Source of the DNA: Zobellella iuensis
GTDB lineage: Bacteria; Pseudomonadota; Gammaproteobacteria; Enterobacterales; Aeromonadaceae
Assembly (NCBI RefSeq): GCF_016746085.1
Contig: NZ_JAERTZ010000012.1
Span: 62,001 to 126,000, forward strand
Length of the DNA: 64,000 nt
Direction of reading: 5' to 3'
In this document: positions 18,949-27,389 of the stretch, one piece after another
Numbering within the stretch: position 1 is the first letter of the stretch
Layout of the letters: each line of letters starts with the position of its first letter
Translations under genes and position numbers: made by a program
The notes under the pieces: model-generated
Seen by the model: the letters and a program-made list of their open reading frames with translations, nothing else
Databases searched by the model: none
What the model was told of the DNA's origin: nothing

Positions 18949-20553
18949 ATGAAGCTGCGCCACCAGTTCGTCGCCCTGGCCCTGCTGTTTTCCCTGCTGC
19001 TGGTGCTGGCCCTGGGCGTCCTGCTGGCGGCCCTGCTGCGCCAGCAGGTGGAGTCCAGCCTGGCCGACAAGGGCCAGGCCCTGGCCCTGGTGCTGGCCGA
19101 GGATCCCGAGGTGGCACGGGCCCTGCGCGGCGAGCCGGCCGGGCTGGCCGAACGGATGGAGCGGCTGCGGGAGCAGACCGGCGCCGCCTACATAGTGGTA
19201 ACCGACCGCCAGGGCCGGCGGCTGAGCCACCCGGTGCCCGCCCAGATAGGCGAGCCCTTTCAGGGCGAGGATCTCTGGCCGACCCTCAGCCAGGGCCGCC
19301 GGCACTGCTCCCGCTGGCAGGGCAGCCTGGGCCCTTCCGTCCGTTGCTTCGCCCCCGTTAGCGAGGCCGGCGGCCCCCCGCTCGGCGCCGTGGCCGTGGG
19401 CTTTCTCCAGGGCCAGATCACCCGCCTCTACCGGGCCCAGATAGGACTGATGGCCGCCGCCATCGGCGCCATACTGCTGCTCGGCGGCCTGCTCGGCGGC
19501 CTGCTGTTGCGCCGGCTGCGCCGCACCCTGCTCGATCTGGAGCCGGAATACATCGCCCGCCGCTTCGCCCAGCAGGAGCTGGTGCTGGAAAGCATCGCCG
19601 AAGGCATAGTGGCCCTGGATAGGGAGGGACGGATCACCAGCCTCAACAGCGCCGCCTTCTACCAGTTGCGCCTGCCGCTGCTGCACCGGCAGCAGGCCCT
19701 GGGCCGCCCGCTGGCGGAGTTGCGGCCCGAACTGGCCCCGTCCCTGGAGCAGGCCGCCGCCGATGGCCTGGTGCGTTTCCAGGTGCAGGGGCAGGCCTAC
19801 CAGGGCCAGTGGCTGCCCATACGGCGCCAGCACAAGACGGTCGGCCGGCTGCTGAGTTTCAGCCGGCCGGAGGCGGCCTCGGATCTCTCCCATCAACTGA
19901 CCCATCTGCAGCAGTACGCCGAACTGCTGCGCATGCAGACCCACGAATACGCCAACAAGCTCAACAGCCTGTCCGGGCTGCTGCAACTGGGCCACCTGAG
20001 CGAGGCGGTGGAGATGATCCAGCGGGAAAAGGACGACTACCAGAACCTGCTACAGGAACTGCTGCGCACCATCGCCGACAAGCCGCTGGCCGGCCTTGTC
20101 CTCGGCAAGTTCAGCCGGGCCCGGGAGCTGGGGGTAGCATTCGAACTGGACCCGGACAGCTGCCTGGCCGAATACGGCGCCGGGCTGTCCGCCGCCCTCA
20201 TCACCCTGGTGGGCAACCTGCTCGACAACGGCATGAGCGCCGCCTGGGCCAACCGCGACCAGCGCGCGCCCCGGGTGCTGCTGTCCCTGAGCGACTTCGG
20301 CAAGCACCTGATCATCGAGGTGGAAGACAGCGGCGCCGGGGTGGACGACGCCATCGCCGACCAGTTGTTCGACTACGGCGTTACCGGCCGGGGCGGCGAT
20401 CACGGGGTAGGCCTCTACCTGGTGAAGGAAACCGTCGCCCGCCTGGGCGGCACCCTGGAATGGCGCCGGACGGCGGAAGGCTTTACCCTGTTCGGTATCT
20501 ATATCGACAAGAGCGGACTCAGCGACACCCCATGGACCCCATCGTCACCCTGA
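18949..20553 (+). CDS. CitA/DcuS-family sensor histidine kinase
   Basis: This 534-residue kinase has TM1 (about 8-30), a periplasmic PAS-type (sCache) ligand domain (about 35-160), TM2 (about 165-190) and a cytoplasmic PAS (about 205-300). The kinase core is of the CitA/DcuS class: the phospho-acceptor is His332 in MQTHEYANKLNSLSGLLQLG, and the ATP-binding domain has NLLDNGMSAA and GDHGVGLYLVKE. ATG 18949 marks the start of the membrane segment; the open frame continues far upstream but only overlapping the transporter gene. It probably senses the hydroxy- or dicarboxylate handled by the upstream transporter. Confidence 0.9.
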   Translation: MKLRHQFVALALLFSLLLVLALGVLLAALLRQQVESSLADKGQALALVLAEDPEVARALRGEPAGLAERMERLREQTGAAYIVVTDRQGRRLSHPVPAQIGEPFQGEDLWPTLSQGRRHCSRWQGSLGPSVRCFAPVSEAGGPPLGAVAVGFLQGQITRLYRAQIGLMAAAIGAILLLGGLLGGLLLRRLRRTLLDLEPEYIARRFAQQELVLESIAEGIVALDREGRITSLNSAAFYQLRLPLLHRQQALGRPLAELRPELAPSLEQAAADGLVRFQVQGQAYQGQWLPIRRQHKTVGRLLSFSRPEAASDLSHQLTHLQQYAELLRMQTHEYANKLNSLSGLLQLGHLSEAVEMIQREKDDYQNLLQELLRTIADKPLAGLVLGKFSRARELGVAFELDPDSCLAEYGAGLSAALITLVGNLLDNGMSAAWANRDQRAPRVLLSLSDFGKHLIIEVEDSGAGVDDAIADQLFDYGVTGRGGDHGVGLYLVKETVARLGGTLEWRRTAEGFTLFGIYIDKSGLSDTPWTPSSP

Positions 20554-21224
20554 TCGTCGAGGACGACCCCAGAGTCGGCCGCATCCTGCAGGAGGTGGTC
20601 GGCGCCACCCCCGGCTTCCGGGTGCTGGGCCGGGCCGACACCCTGGCCGAAGCCCGGCTGATGCTGACGGCGGGCAGCCCCGAGCTGCTGCTGGTGGACC
20701 TGTCCCTGCCCGACGGCTCCGGCCTGGACTGGATCGAAGAGCAGCGCCGCGCCGGACTGGACGCCGGCATCATCATGATCACCGCCGCCGACGACGTGGC
20801 CACGGTGCAGCGGGCGCTCAACACCGGGGTATTCGACTACATCATCAAACCCCTGCGCCTGGCCCGCATCCAGCAGAGCCTGGCCGATCTGCGCGCCTTC
20901 CACGCCCGGCTGCGCCAGCCGGCCAGCCTGGATCAGGGCACCCTCGACCAGATGCTGGGCAGAAGCCGCCCGGGTGGCGAGGCCCAGCGCAACACCCCCA
21001 AGGGCATCGACGCCCTCACCCTGCGCCAGGTGCTGCAGTTGTTCGAACAGGCCCCGGAGCAGGGTTTCTCCGCCGACGCCGTGGCCCAGCGGCTGGCCAT
21101 GAGCCGCACCACGGCCCGCCGCTACCTGGAATACCTGGAATCGGAAGAACGGCTGCAGATCAGCCTGCACTACGGCAGCCGGGGCCGGCCCGAGCGGATC
21201 TACCACAAGACCGGCCAGGGATGA
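20532..21224 (+). CDS. CitB/DcuR-family response regulator
   Basis: This 230-residue response regulator has its receiver domain at about 1-120 with phospho-acceptor Asp56 (LLLVDLSLPDGSG) and KPL. The C-terminal winged helix contains the HTH AVAQRLAMSRTTARRYLEYL, as in CitB and DcuR. The start overlaps the kinase stop by 22 bases, so the pair is translationally coupled. It likely activates the adjacent 2-hydroxycarboxylate transporter. A strong bidirectional terminator follows. Confidence 0.9.
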   Translation: MDPIVTLIVEDDPRVGRILQEVVGATPGFRVLGRADTLAEARLMLTAGSPELLLVDLSLPDGSGLDWIEEQRRAGLDAGIIMITAADDVATVQRALNTGVFDYIIKPLRLARIQQSLADLRAFHARLRQPASLDQGTLDQMLGRSRPGGEAQRNTPKGIDALTLRQVLQLFEQAPEQGFSADAVAQRLAMSRTTARRYLEYLESEERLQISLHYGSRGRPERIYHKTGQG

Positions 21225-21237
21225 CCGGCAGGAAAAA

Positions 21238-21264
21238 GAAAAGGGCCCGAATAGGGCCCTTTTC
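21238..21264. terminator. Bidirectional rho-independent terminator
   Basis: GAAAAGGGCCC and GGGCCCTTTTC form an 11-bp perfect stem with a five-base loop (gaata). A-rich and T-rich sides are within the stem, so it can serve both the response regulator gene (plus) and the DUF2750 gene (minus). Confidence 0.85.
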
Positions 21265-21284
21265 ACGGAAGAGAATAAAGGCCC

Positions 21285-21626
21285 TCAGGCCAGGGCCTTG
21301 ACCAGCTCCAGCACGTCGAGCTCGATACCGTCCAGCTCCTCGTCCCAGTTGGGGCCGATGCGCACGCCGTCTTCGGACAGGTCTTCTACCCAGATCTCCA
21401 GAAACTCGGCCAGGGTGATCTCGAAGGGCTCGTAGTCGGCCCACTCGTCCACGCACTGCACCTTGGCTTCGGCCTCGGTAGACCACACCGGCATCACCTC
21501 GGTATCTTCAAACTCGGAGGAATCGCACACCACCCATTCATCACCGAAGCGCAGCCCCCACATCACCCGGTTGGCTTTCACTTCATCGATAAAACGCTGG
21601 TAGTTTTGCTGGTGGCTGTCGCTCAT
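21285..21626 (-). CDS. DUF2750 family protein
   Basis: This small acidic cytoplasmic protein of 113 residues matches DUF2750 in length and in the typical segments WGLRFGDEWVVCDSSEFEDT and VMPVWSTEAEAKVQCVDEWADY. No function is established for the family. ATG 21626 is chosen because AAGGTG lies six bases upstream; a GTG nine bases earlier is less likely. It is a stand-alone gene ending at the bidirectional terminator. Confidence 0.85.
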   Translation of the reverse strand: MSDSHQQNYQRFIDEVKANRVMWGLRFGDEWVVCDSSEFEDTEVMPVWSTEAEAKVQCVDEWADYEPFEITLAEFLEIWVEDLSEDGVRIGPNWDEELDGIELDVLELVKALA

Positions 21627-21769
21627 CTTGTTCACCTTTGGCTGATAATGGGGGAGAGCCCCCGAATGGGGCGATACTGAACCAAATCCCCCCTAGACTC
21701 AATCAAAACAATATTAATACAACGCAACGCAAGAACCAGGAGCCCATACTTAACCTTAGGAGGTGGCCC

Positions 21770-22420
21770 ATGAAATTACCCGCCAAACATAGTGTCGCCA
21801 GCCTGGACGTAGACGCCCAGTACACCTTTACCCCGGTCTGCCCGGACGAGCTGCCGGTGGCCGGCGGTGACGAGATTGCCGACGAGCTGAATCGCCAGGC
21901 CACCTTCGCCGGCTACCGCCTCGGCACCAAGGACGCCCACTCGCCCCATGCCCTCTGGCTCGCCAACGAGCAGCATCCCCCCTTTACCCCGATAGCAGGT
22001 GCCGACCACATGGACATCCGCTGGCCCCGCCACGCGGTGCCCGGCACCAAGGGCTTCGAGCTGCTGGCCGGCCTGCCCCACCCCGCCGACTACGATTTCT
22101 TCGTGTGGAAGGGGGTGGAGCCGGACATGCACCCCTACGGCGCCTGCTACCACGACCTGGCCGAGCGCCAGAGCACCGGCCTTATCGAGTTCCTGCGCAG
22201 CAACCAGGTGAGCACAGTACTGGTGGGGGGCCTGGCCACCGACTACTGCGTGCACAGAACGGTATTGCAGCTGCTGGCCGCCGGTTTCACCGTGGTGGTC
22301 AACCGCTCCGCCATCCGTGGCGTGGCCGACGAAAGCAGCCGCCACACCATCGCCGAGATGATCCAGCTGGGCGCCCATTTCGTGCACGATGCCGGCCAGT
22401 TGGAGCAGGCCGATGGCTGA
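21770..22420 (+). CDS. pncA: Nicotinamidase (PncA-like)
   Basis: This isochorismatase-fold amidase of 216 residues converts nicotinamide to nicotinate in NAD salvage. The catalytic triad residues are visible: an aspartate in LDVDAQYTF, a lysine in FVWKGVEPDMHPYGA and the nucleophilic cysteine in LATDYCVHRTVLQLL. AGGAGG lies just before the ATG; the open frame upstream of it is not coding. Its stop overlaps the start of the nicotinate phosphoribosyltransferase gene, which supplies the next step of the pathway. Confidence 0.9.
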   Translation: MKLPAKHSVASLDVDAQYTFTPVCPDELPVAGGDEIADELNRQATFAGYRLGTKDAHSPHALWLANEQHPPFTPIAGADHMDIRWPRHAVPGTKGFELLAGLPHPADYDFFVWKGVEPDMHPYGACYHDLAERQSTGLIEFLRSNQVSTVLVGGLATDYCVHRTVLQLLAAGFTVVVNRSAIRGVADESSRHTIAEMIQLGAHFVHDAGQLEQADG

Positions 22421-23606
22421 GCCCGTGATCCGCTCCCTGCTCGACACCGATCTGTACAAGTACACCATGATGCAGGCGGTACTGCACCAGCACCCGGCGG
22501 CGCCGGTGGAGTACCGCTTTCGCTGCCGCACCCGGGGCATCGACTTCAGCGGCTGCCTCGACGAGATAGACGCCGAGATCGATCACCTGTGCCGGCTCCG
22601 GCTCGGCGAGGACGAGCTCGACTATCTGGCCGGGCTCGACTACATCAAGCCCGACTTTATCCACTTCCTCCGCCTGTTCCGGCTGGATCGGCGCTTTATC
22701 GAGCTCGGCTGCGAGCAGGGCCGGCTCGAGCTGTGGATCAGGGGGCCCTGGCTGCACACCATACTGTTCGAGGTGCCGCTCTTGGCCATCATCTGCGAAG
22801 TCTACTGCCGCCGGCACTACCCAAACCCCGACTGGCACCAGGCCCGGGAGCGGCTGCGGCACAAGATAACCCTGGCGGCCGCGGCGCCCGCCAGCTTCCG
22901 TTTCTCCGACTTTGGCACCCGCCGCCGCTTCTCCCGCCGCTGGCAGGAAGAGGTGGTGACCGGCCTCGCCCGCCAATTGCCGGTGCAGTTTGCCGGCACC
23001 AGCAACCTGGATCTGGCCCGCCGCCTGGGGCTGAGGCCGGTGGGCACCATGGCCCATGAGTTCCTGCAGGCCTTCCAGGCCCTGGGGCCGCGGCTTATCG
23101 ACAGCCAGAAGGCGGCGCTGGAAGCCTGGGTGCACGAATATCGCGGCCGGCTGGGCTATGCCCTGACCGACGTGGTGGGCATGGACGCCTTTCTGCGCGA
23201 CTTCGATCTCTACTTCGCCAAGCTGTTCGACGGCCTGCGCCAGGACTCGGGCGATCCCATCGCCTGGACCGAAAAAGCCCTGGCCCACTACCGCCGTATG
23301 AAGATAGATCCGCGCGGCAAGACCCTGGTGTACAGCGACAGCCTGACCATGGCGCGGGCGCTGGAAATCCACCACCGCTTCCAGGACGACTGCGCCATGG
23401 CCTTCGGCATCGGCACCCACCTGACCAACGACGTGACGGATCCGGTGCCGCTCAACATAGTGATCAAGATGACCGCCTGCAACGGCCAGCCGGTGGCCAA
23501 GCTGTCCGACAGCCCGGGCAAGGCCATGTGCGAGGACGCCGGCTACCTGGCCTACCTGGCCCAGGTGTTCCAGGTGCGGCTGGCCGGGGCGGATGTGGCC
23601 GGTTGA
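22413..23606 (+). CDS. pncB: Nicotinate phosphoribosyltransferase
   Basis: This 397-residue enzyme makes nicotinate mononucleotide from nicotinate, PRPP and ATP. The N terminus SLLDTDLYKYTMMQAVLH, FRFSDFGTRRRFS, the central FAGTSNL, and the C-terminal YSDSLTM and FGIGTHLTND segments are diagnostic of PncB. The start overlaps the pncA stop by eight bases, so the two are translationally coupled and form a complete nicotinamide salvage module. Confidence 0.95.
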   Translation: MAEPVIRSLLDTDLYKYTMMQAVLHQHPAAPVEYRFRCRTRGIDFSGCLDEIDAEIDHLCRLRLGEDELDYLAGLDYIKPDFIHFLRLFRLDRRFIELGCEQGRLELWIRGPWLHTILFEVPLLAIICEVYCRRHYPNPDWHQARERLRHKITLAAAAPASFRFSDFGTRRRFSRRWQEEVVTGLARQLPVQFAGTSNLDLARRLGLRPVGTMAHEFLQAFQALGPRLIDSQKAALEAWVHEYRGRLGYALTDVVGMDAFLRDFDLYFAKLFDGLRQDSGDPIAWTEKALAHYRRMKIDPRGKTLVYSDSLTMARALEIHHRFQDDCAMAFGIGTHLTNDVTDPVPLNIVIKMTACNGQPVAKLSDSPGKAMCEDAGYLAYLAQVFQVRLAGADVAG

Positions 23607-23624
23607 TGTAAACTTATTGTTACA
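23607..23624. promoter_or_regulatory. TyrR/PhhR-type box upstream of phhA
   Basis: TGTAAACTTATTGTTACA starts at the base after the pncB stop. It matches the TyrR box TGTAAA-N6-TTTACA at 11 of 12 fixed positions and lies about 90 bases upstream of phhA. Aromatic-amino-acid control of phhAB by TyrR/PhhR proteins is known in Pseudomonas and Vibrio relatives. The regulator gene itself is not in the window. Confidence 0.75.
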
Positions 23625-23715
23625 GCCGCACTGAACCCAAGGCCGGACCGCCGCTTCTAAATAATGAGCGGGCTCTCTAGATTAGAAGGCCAAACCGCTT
23701 AGAGGAGGGAGCAAG

Positions 23716-24513
23716 ATGAAAGCGACCCAATATGTGGCCCGGGAGCCGGGGCCGGACGGCATCATCCGCTACAGTGCCGAAGAAAACGCCATCTGGCAGA
23801 CCCTGATCGAACGCCAGCTGGCCTGCGTGGCCGGCCGCGCCTGCGACGAATACATGGACGGCCTGGTCCGGCTGGATCTGCCCCGGGATCGCATCCCCCA
23901 GCTCGACGACATCAACCGGATACTGGAGCCCGCCACCGGCTGGCAGGTGAGCCGGGTGCCGGCGCTGATCTCCTTCGACCGCTTCTTCGCGCTGCTGGCC
24001 AGCAAACGCTTTCCGGTGGCCACCTTTATCCGCAGCCGGCAGGAGCTGGACTACCTGCAGGAGCCGGACATCTTCCACGAGATCTTCGGCCACTGCGCCC
24101 TGCTGACCAATCCGGCCTTCGCCCGCTTTACCCATGCCTACGGCCAGCTGGGGCGGGAGGCCAGCCCCCAGGAAAGGGGCTTCCTGGCCCGGCTGTACTG
24201 GTTTACCGTGGAGTTCGGCCTGCTCAACACCCCGACCGGGCGGCGCATCTACGGCGGCGGCATCCTTTCCTCCCCCGGCGAGACCCGCTATGCCTTCGAG
24301 TCCCCGGTGCCGGAGTTCCGCCCCTTCGACATCCTGGATGTGCTGCGCACCCCCTATCGCATCGACATCATGCAGCCCATTTATTACGTGATCGACTCCA
24401 TCGACGAGCTGTTCCATATCGCCGAGATGGACATCATGGCCAAGGTAAACGAAGCCAAGGCCCTGGGGCTGTTCGCCCCCACCTTTCCCCCCAAACAACA
24501 ACAAGCCAGTTAA
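23716..24513 (+). CDS. phhA: Phenylalanine 4-monooxygenase
   Basis: This 265-residue bacterial phenylalanine hydroxylase makes tyrosine using iron, oxygen and tetrahydropterin. The iron ligands are His121 and His126 in [10 protein letters not shown] and Glu166 in WFTVEFGLL. Length is normal for the single-domain bacterial form with no regulatory ACT domain. GAGGAGGGA lies before the ATG. The pterin-recycling gene phhB follows after ten bases, and a TyrR-like box precedes the operon. Confidence 0.96.
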   Translation: MKATQYVAREPGPDGIIRYSAEENAIWQTLIERQLACVAGRACDEYMDGLVRLDLPRDRIPQLDDINRILEPATGWQVSRVPALISFDRFFALLASKRFPVATFIRSRQELDYLQEPDIFHEIFGHCALLTNPAFARFTHAYGQLGREASPQERGFLARLYWFTVEFGLLNTPTGRRIYGGGILSSPGETRYAFESPVPEFRPFDILDVLRTPYRIDIMQPIYYVIDSIDELFHIAEMDIMAKVNEAKALGLFAPTFPPKQQQAS

Positions 24514-24523
24514 AGGAGTGAAC

Positions 24524-24865
24524 ATGACCGCACTTGCCCAACAACACTGCGAAGCCTGCCGTGCCGATGCCCCCAGGGTCAGCGACGACGAGCTGGCGGC
24601 CCTGATGAAGGACCTTCCCGACTGGACGCCGTTGGCGCGGGACGGGGTGCTGCAGCTGGAGCGGGAATACAAATTCAAGAACTTCAAGCTGGCCTGGGCC
24701 TTCGCCGACAAGGTGGCGGAGCTGGCCGAGAGCGAGTTCCACCACCCCACCATCACCCTGGAATGGGGCAAGGTCACCGTCACCTGGTGGACCCACGCCA
24801 TCCACGGCCTGCACCGCAACGATTTTATCATGGCCGCCAGGACCGATACCCTGCTGGCAGGCTGA
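24524..24865 (+). CDS. phhB: Pterin-4a-carbinolamine dehydratase
   Basis: This 113-residue enzyme regenerates the pterin cofactor used by PhhA. The family signature is present: W followed by a basic [20 protein letters not shown] helix, then [26 protein letters not shown] with the active-site histidines. AAGGAG lies six bases before ATG 24524. The heptamer repeat array begins at its stop codon. Confidence 0.95.
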   Translation: MTALAQQHCEACRADAPRVSDDELAALMKDLPDWTPLARDGVLQLEREYKFKNFKLAWAFADKVAELAESEFHHPTITLEWGKVTVTWWTHAIHGLHRNDFIMAARTDTLLAG

Positions 24866-24870
24866 AAGCC

Positions 24871-25052
24871 GGAAGCTGGAAGCTGGAAGCTGGAAGCTGG
24901 AAGCTGGAAGCTGGAAGCTGGAAGCTGGAAGCTGGAAGCTGGAAGCTGGAAGCTGGAAGCTGGAAGCTGGAAGCTGGAAGCTGGAAGCTGGAAGCTGGAA
25001 GCTGGAAGCTGGAAGCTGGAAGCTGGAAGCTGGAAGCTGGAAGCTGGAAGCT
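24871..25052 (+). repeat. 26-copy GGAAGCT heptamer tandem array
   Basis: Twenty-six uninterrupted perfect copies of the 7-bp unit fill 182 bases immediately after phhB. The base-wise register extends back to the stop codon: the preceding heptad reads GAAAGCC and contains the last two bases of TGA. Both strands are open in some frames, but the translated product is a pure repeat and is not a gene. Related shorter arrays lie after three other genes in this window. Confidence 0.97.
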
Positions 25053-25070
25053 GGAAGAGAATAAAGGAGT

Positions 25071-25109
25071 AGGAGTCGGGGTCAATTTTTAAAATTGACC
25101 CCGACTCCT
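25071..25109. terminator. 19-bp palindrome between convergent genes
   Basis: AGGAGTCGGGGTCAATTTT at 25071-25089 is exactly complementary to 25091-25109, with one base between. In RNA the A/T-rich centre would open as the loop. It lies between the 3' ends of phhB and the lipoprotein gene and would terminate both. Its sequence style also resembles REP-like elements mobilised by RAYT transposases, so it may be a dispersed repeat. Confidence 0.6.
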
Positions 25110-25117
25110 TTTGATAT

Positions 25118-25552
25118 TTACCGGGCGGTCAGGGTGCGGCCGTCCTTGGCATGGATCACCAGCTCGCCAGCCGGATTGAACTCGATACGCTGGCCGTTGC
25201 CGAGGATATCCAGCATGGCCTGCTCCCGCTCCATCTGCGCCGGCGTGCACATCATCATGGTGCTGGCCATGCCGGTGGTCTCGAGTTTGTCGCCCTGGAG
25301 CCGGTAGCCGCCATGGAAACCGTTGCAGAAGGCACGGCCATAAAGCCGGCCATCGTCGCCGAAGTTGAGGGTGCCGACGGCCTGGCCGATGCTGCCGGGC
25401 AGCTCGCCGGTCACGTCCATGCCGTTCAGATCCCGCACCTGCCACTCGGTGCCGGTCAGGGCCTGTTGCGGCTGGTTGCCCAGTTCGGCGCAACCGCTCA
25501 GGGCAACCAGGGACAGGGACGACACCAATGCCAGGGAAGTCAGTCGATTCAT
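25118..25552 (-). CDS. META-domain lipoprotein (HslJ-like)
   Basis: This 144-residue protein has a lipoprotein signal peptide ending in the lipobox LSGC. The mature part is a META domain: GTEWQVRDLNG, LNFGDDGRLYGRAFCNGFHGGYRL, then MCTPAQMEREQAMLDIL. HslJ-type proteins are linked to heat and novobiocin tolerance in E. coli, but the biochemical role is unknown. ATG 25552 has GAGG six bases upstream and is preferred over an ATG twelve bases earlier. Confidence 0.85.
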   Translation of the reverse strand: MNRLTSLALVSSLSLVALSGCAELGNQPQQALTGTEWQVRDLNGMDVTGELPGSIGQAVGTLNFGDDGRLYGRAFCNGFHGGYRLQGDKLETTGMASTMMMCTPAQMEREQAMLDILGNGQRIEFNPAGELVIHAKDGRTLTAR

Positions 25553-25678
25553 ATATAGCCTCATAGGATAAGAAAAAGCCGTCCCGGCTCAGGGCAGGCG
25601 CATCCCGGCTGCGACCATGAATTGAGTAATAACTCTAACACTATACCCGCTTTTGGCGGAAAGGCCCACTCCCTGACC

Positions 25679-26000
25679 CAAACCCGGCGCCGTGGGTGGG
25701 AGGTCCACTGAAGTGGACCCTACAACAGGCCCGGCGTAGCCGGCGGCCGTAGGGTCGAATTTATTCGACCGAACCCCGGCGCCGTGGGTGGGAGGGTCCA
25801 CTGAAGTGAACCCCACAACAGGCCCGGCGTAACTGGCGGCCGTAGGGTCGAATTTATTCGACCAAACCCCGGCGCCGTGGGTGGGAGGGTCCACTGAAGT
25901 GAACCCGACAACAGGCCCGGCGTAACTGGCGGCCGTAGGGTCGAATTTATCGACCAAACCCCGGCGCCGTGGGTGGGATGGTCCATTGAATGGACAGGAG
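25679..26000 (+). repeat. 92-93-bp tandem repeat with two palindromes per unit
   Basis: The marker GGCGCCGTGGGTGGGA recurs at 25686, 25778, 25871 and 25963. Each unit holds two short palindromes, for example GGTCCACTGAAGTGGACC (25702-25719) and GGTCGAATTTATTCGACC (25753-25770), which decay in later copies. The last unit is truncated. The intergenic region 25553-26100 has nothing else but a small hairpin (ACCTCCGC/GCGGAGGT near 26020) and the heptad array adjoining puuB. Confidence 0.92.
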
Positions 26001-26057
26001 CAGCACGCCAAGTGGACCTCCGCCTGCGCGGAGGTGACCATCATTAAAGGTAACCTT

Positions 26058-26100
26058 TGCTTCCCACTTCCGGCTTCCGGCTCAAGGCTTCCGGCTCCGG
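26058..26100 (-). repeat. Degenerate GGAAGCC heptad array after puuB
   Basis: Read in the direction of puuB, the stop codon is followed by successive heptads GGAAGCC, TTGAGCC, GGAAGCC, GGAAGTG and GGAAGCA in register. This is the same family as the large array after phhB and has the same orientation relative to the gene it follows. Confidence 0.8.
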
Positions 26101-27375
26101 TCACACCCCCAGCTTGTCGCGCAGGCTGTAGTAGACGGCGCCCATGGCGGTAAAGGGCACCTGGAAGCGGCGGCCGCCGAAGAAGGGCAGGTGCGGCAGG
26201 CGGGCGAAGGCGTCGAAGCGTTCGGCCTGACCCTTGAGCACCTCCGACAGCAGCCGTCCCGCCAGGTGGGTGCAGGTCACGCCGTGGCCGCTGTAGCCCT
26301 GCATATAGTAGACATTCGGTTCCAGCCGTCCGAACTGGGGCAGGCGCGACAGGGTCAGCAGGAAATTGCCGCTCCAGCGGTAGTCTACCTTCACCCCCTT
26401 CAGCTGGGGGAAGGTCTTCAGCAGCTTGGGCATGACCAGGCGTTCGATATCGTCCGGATCCCGGGCGCCGTAGACCACGCCGCCGCCGTACAACAGCCGG
26501 TTGTCACCGGTGAGGCGGTAATAATCCAGCAGGTAATTGCAGTCCTCCACACAGTAGTGGCGGGGGATCAGGCTCGCCGCCTGCTCCTCGCTCAGGGGCT
26601 CTGTAGTCACTATCTGGGTGCCGCAGGGCATGGCCTTGGCCGCCAGCTTGGGCTCCAGGTTGCCGAGGTAGGCGTTGCCGGCCAGCACCAGGAAATTGGC
26701 GGTTACGCTGCCGCCCGCCGTTTTGGCCACCGCCGGATCCCCATACTGGATATGGGTCACCGCCGATTGCTCGAAGATACGCCCGCCCAGCTTGCGGATG
26801 GCTTCGGCTTCGCCCAGGGCCAGGTTGAGCGGGTGGATATGGCCGCCCCGCTGATCGAGCAGGGCGCCCACGTAGGCCTCGGTATCGATCTCCCGGCGTA
26901 CCTGCTCTGCGTCCAGCAGCTCCAGCTGCCGGTGGCCGTAGCGCTCCCAGTTGGCCTTCTGGTTTTCCAGCTCATGCAGCTGGCGCGAATTGAGGGCGGC
27001 GAAGATGCCGCCGGGGCGGAAGTCGCAGTCGATGCCGTACTGCTCGATGCGGCTGCGGATGATGTCGCCGCCCTCGAACATCATGCTGCCCAGCATGCGG
27101 GCGGTGTCCTGGCCGTAACGGGCCTCGATCACGTCGATGTCCCGGCTGTAGGAGTTGACTATCTGGCCGCCGTTGCGGCCGCTGGCGCCGAAGCCGATGC
27201 GGCTGGCCTCCAGCAGCACCACGTCGAAGCCCGCCTCGACGAGGAAGAGGGCGGTAGAGAGGCCGGTGTAGCCGCCGCCCACCACGCAGACGTCGCAGCG
27301 GATGTCTTCGGTCAGTTGCGGCCAGGGCTCGTGCCGGTTGGCCGAGGCGGCGTAGTAGCTGTTTACATGTTCCAT
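26101..27375 (-). CDS. puuB: Gamma-glutamylputrescine oxidase
   Basis: This 424-residue FAD-dependent DAO-family oxidase oxidises gamma-glutamylputrescine to the aldehyde in the Puu pathway. The N-terminal dinucleotide-binding motif is VVGGGYTGLSTALFL followed by LLEASRIGFGASGRNGGQI. The C-terminal FAD region contains YYMQGYSGHGVTCTHLAGRL. Length equals E. coli PuuB. It lies 14 bases after the puuC stop and ends the puuDRCB operon. Confidence 0.92.
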   Translation of the reverse strand: MEHVNSYYAASANRHEPWPQLTEDIRCDVCVVGGGYTGLSTALFLVEAGFDVVLLEASRIGFGASGRNGGQIVNSYSRDIDVIEARYGQDTARMLGSMMFEGGDIIRSRIEQYGIDCDFRPGGIFAALNSRQLHELENQKANWERYGHRQLELLDAEQVRREIDTEAYVGALLDQRGGHIHPLNLALGEAEAIRKLGGRIFEQSAVTHIQYGDPAVAKTAGGSVTANFLVLAGNAYLGNLEPKLAAKAMPCGTQIVTTEPLSEEQAASLIPRHYCVEDCNYLLDYYRLTGDNRLLYGGGVVYGARDPDDIERLVMPKLLKTFPQLKGVKVDYRWSGNFLLTLSRLPQFGRLEPNVYYMQGYSGHGVTCTHLAGRLLSEVLKGQAERFDAFARLPHLPFFGGRRFQVPFTAMGAVYYSLRDKLGV

Positions 27376-27389
27376 TTAAAACCTCTCCC

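Noticed and set aside
24763-25092. Open frames across the GGAAGCT array giving a repetitive peptide
   Set aside because: The frames exist only because a 7-bp repeat without stops is read in a 21-base cycle. There is no ribosome binding site or family.
25679-26000. Regularly spaced repeats resembling a CRISPR array
   Set aside because: The whole 92-93-bp unit is conserved, including what would be spacers, and no cas genes are present. It is an ordinary tandem repeat.
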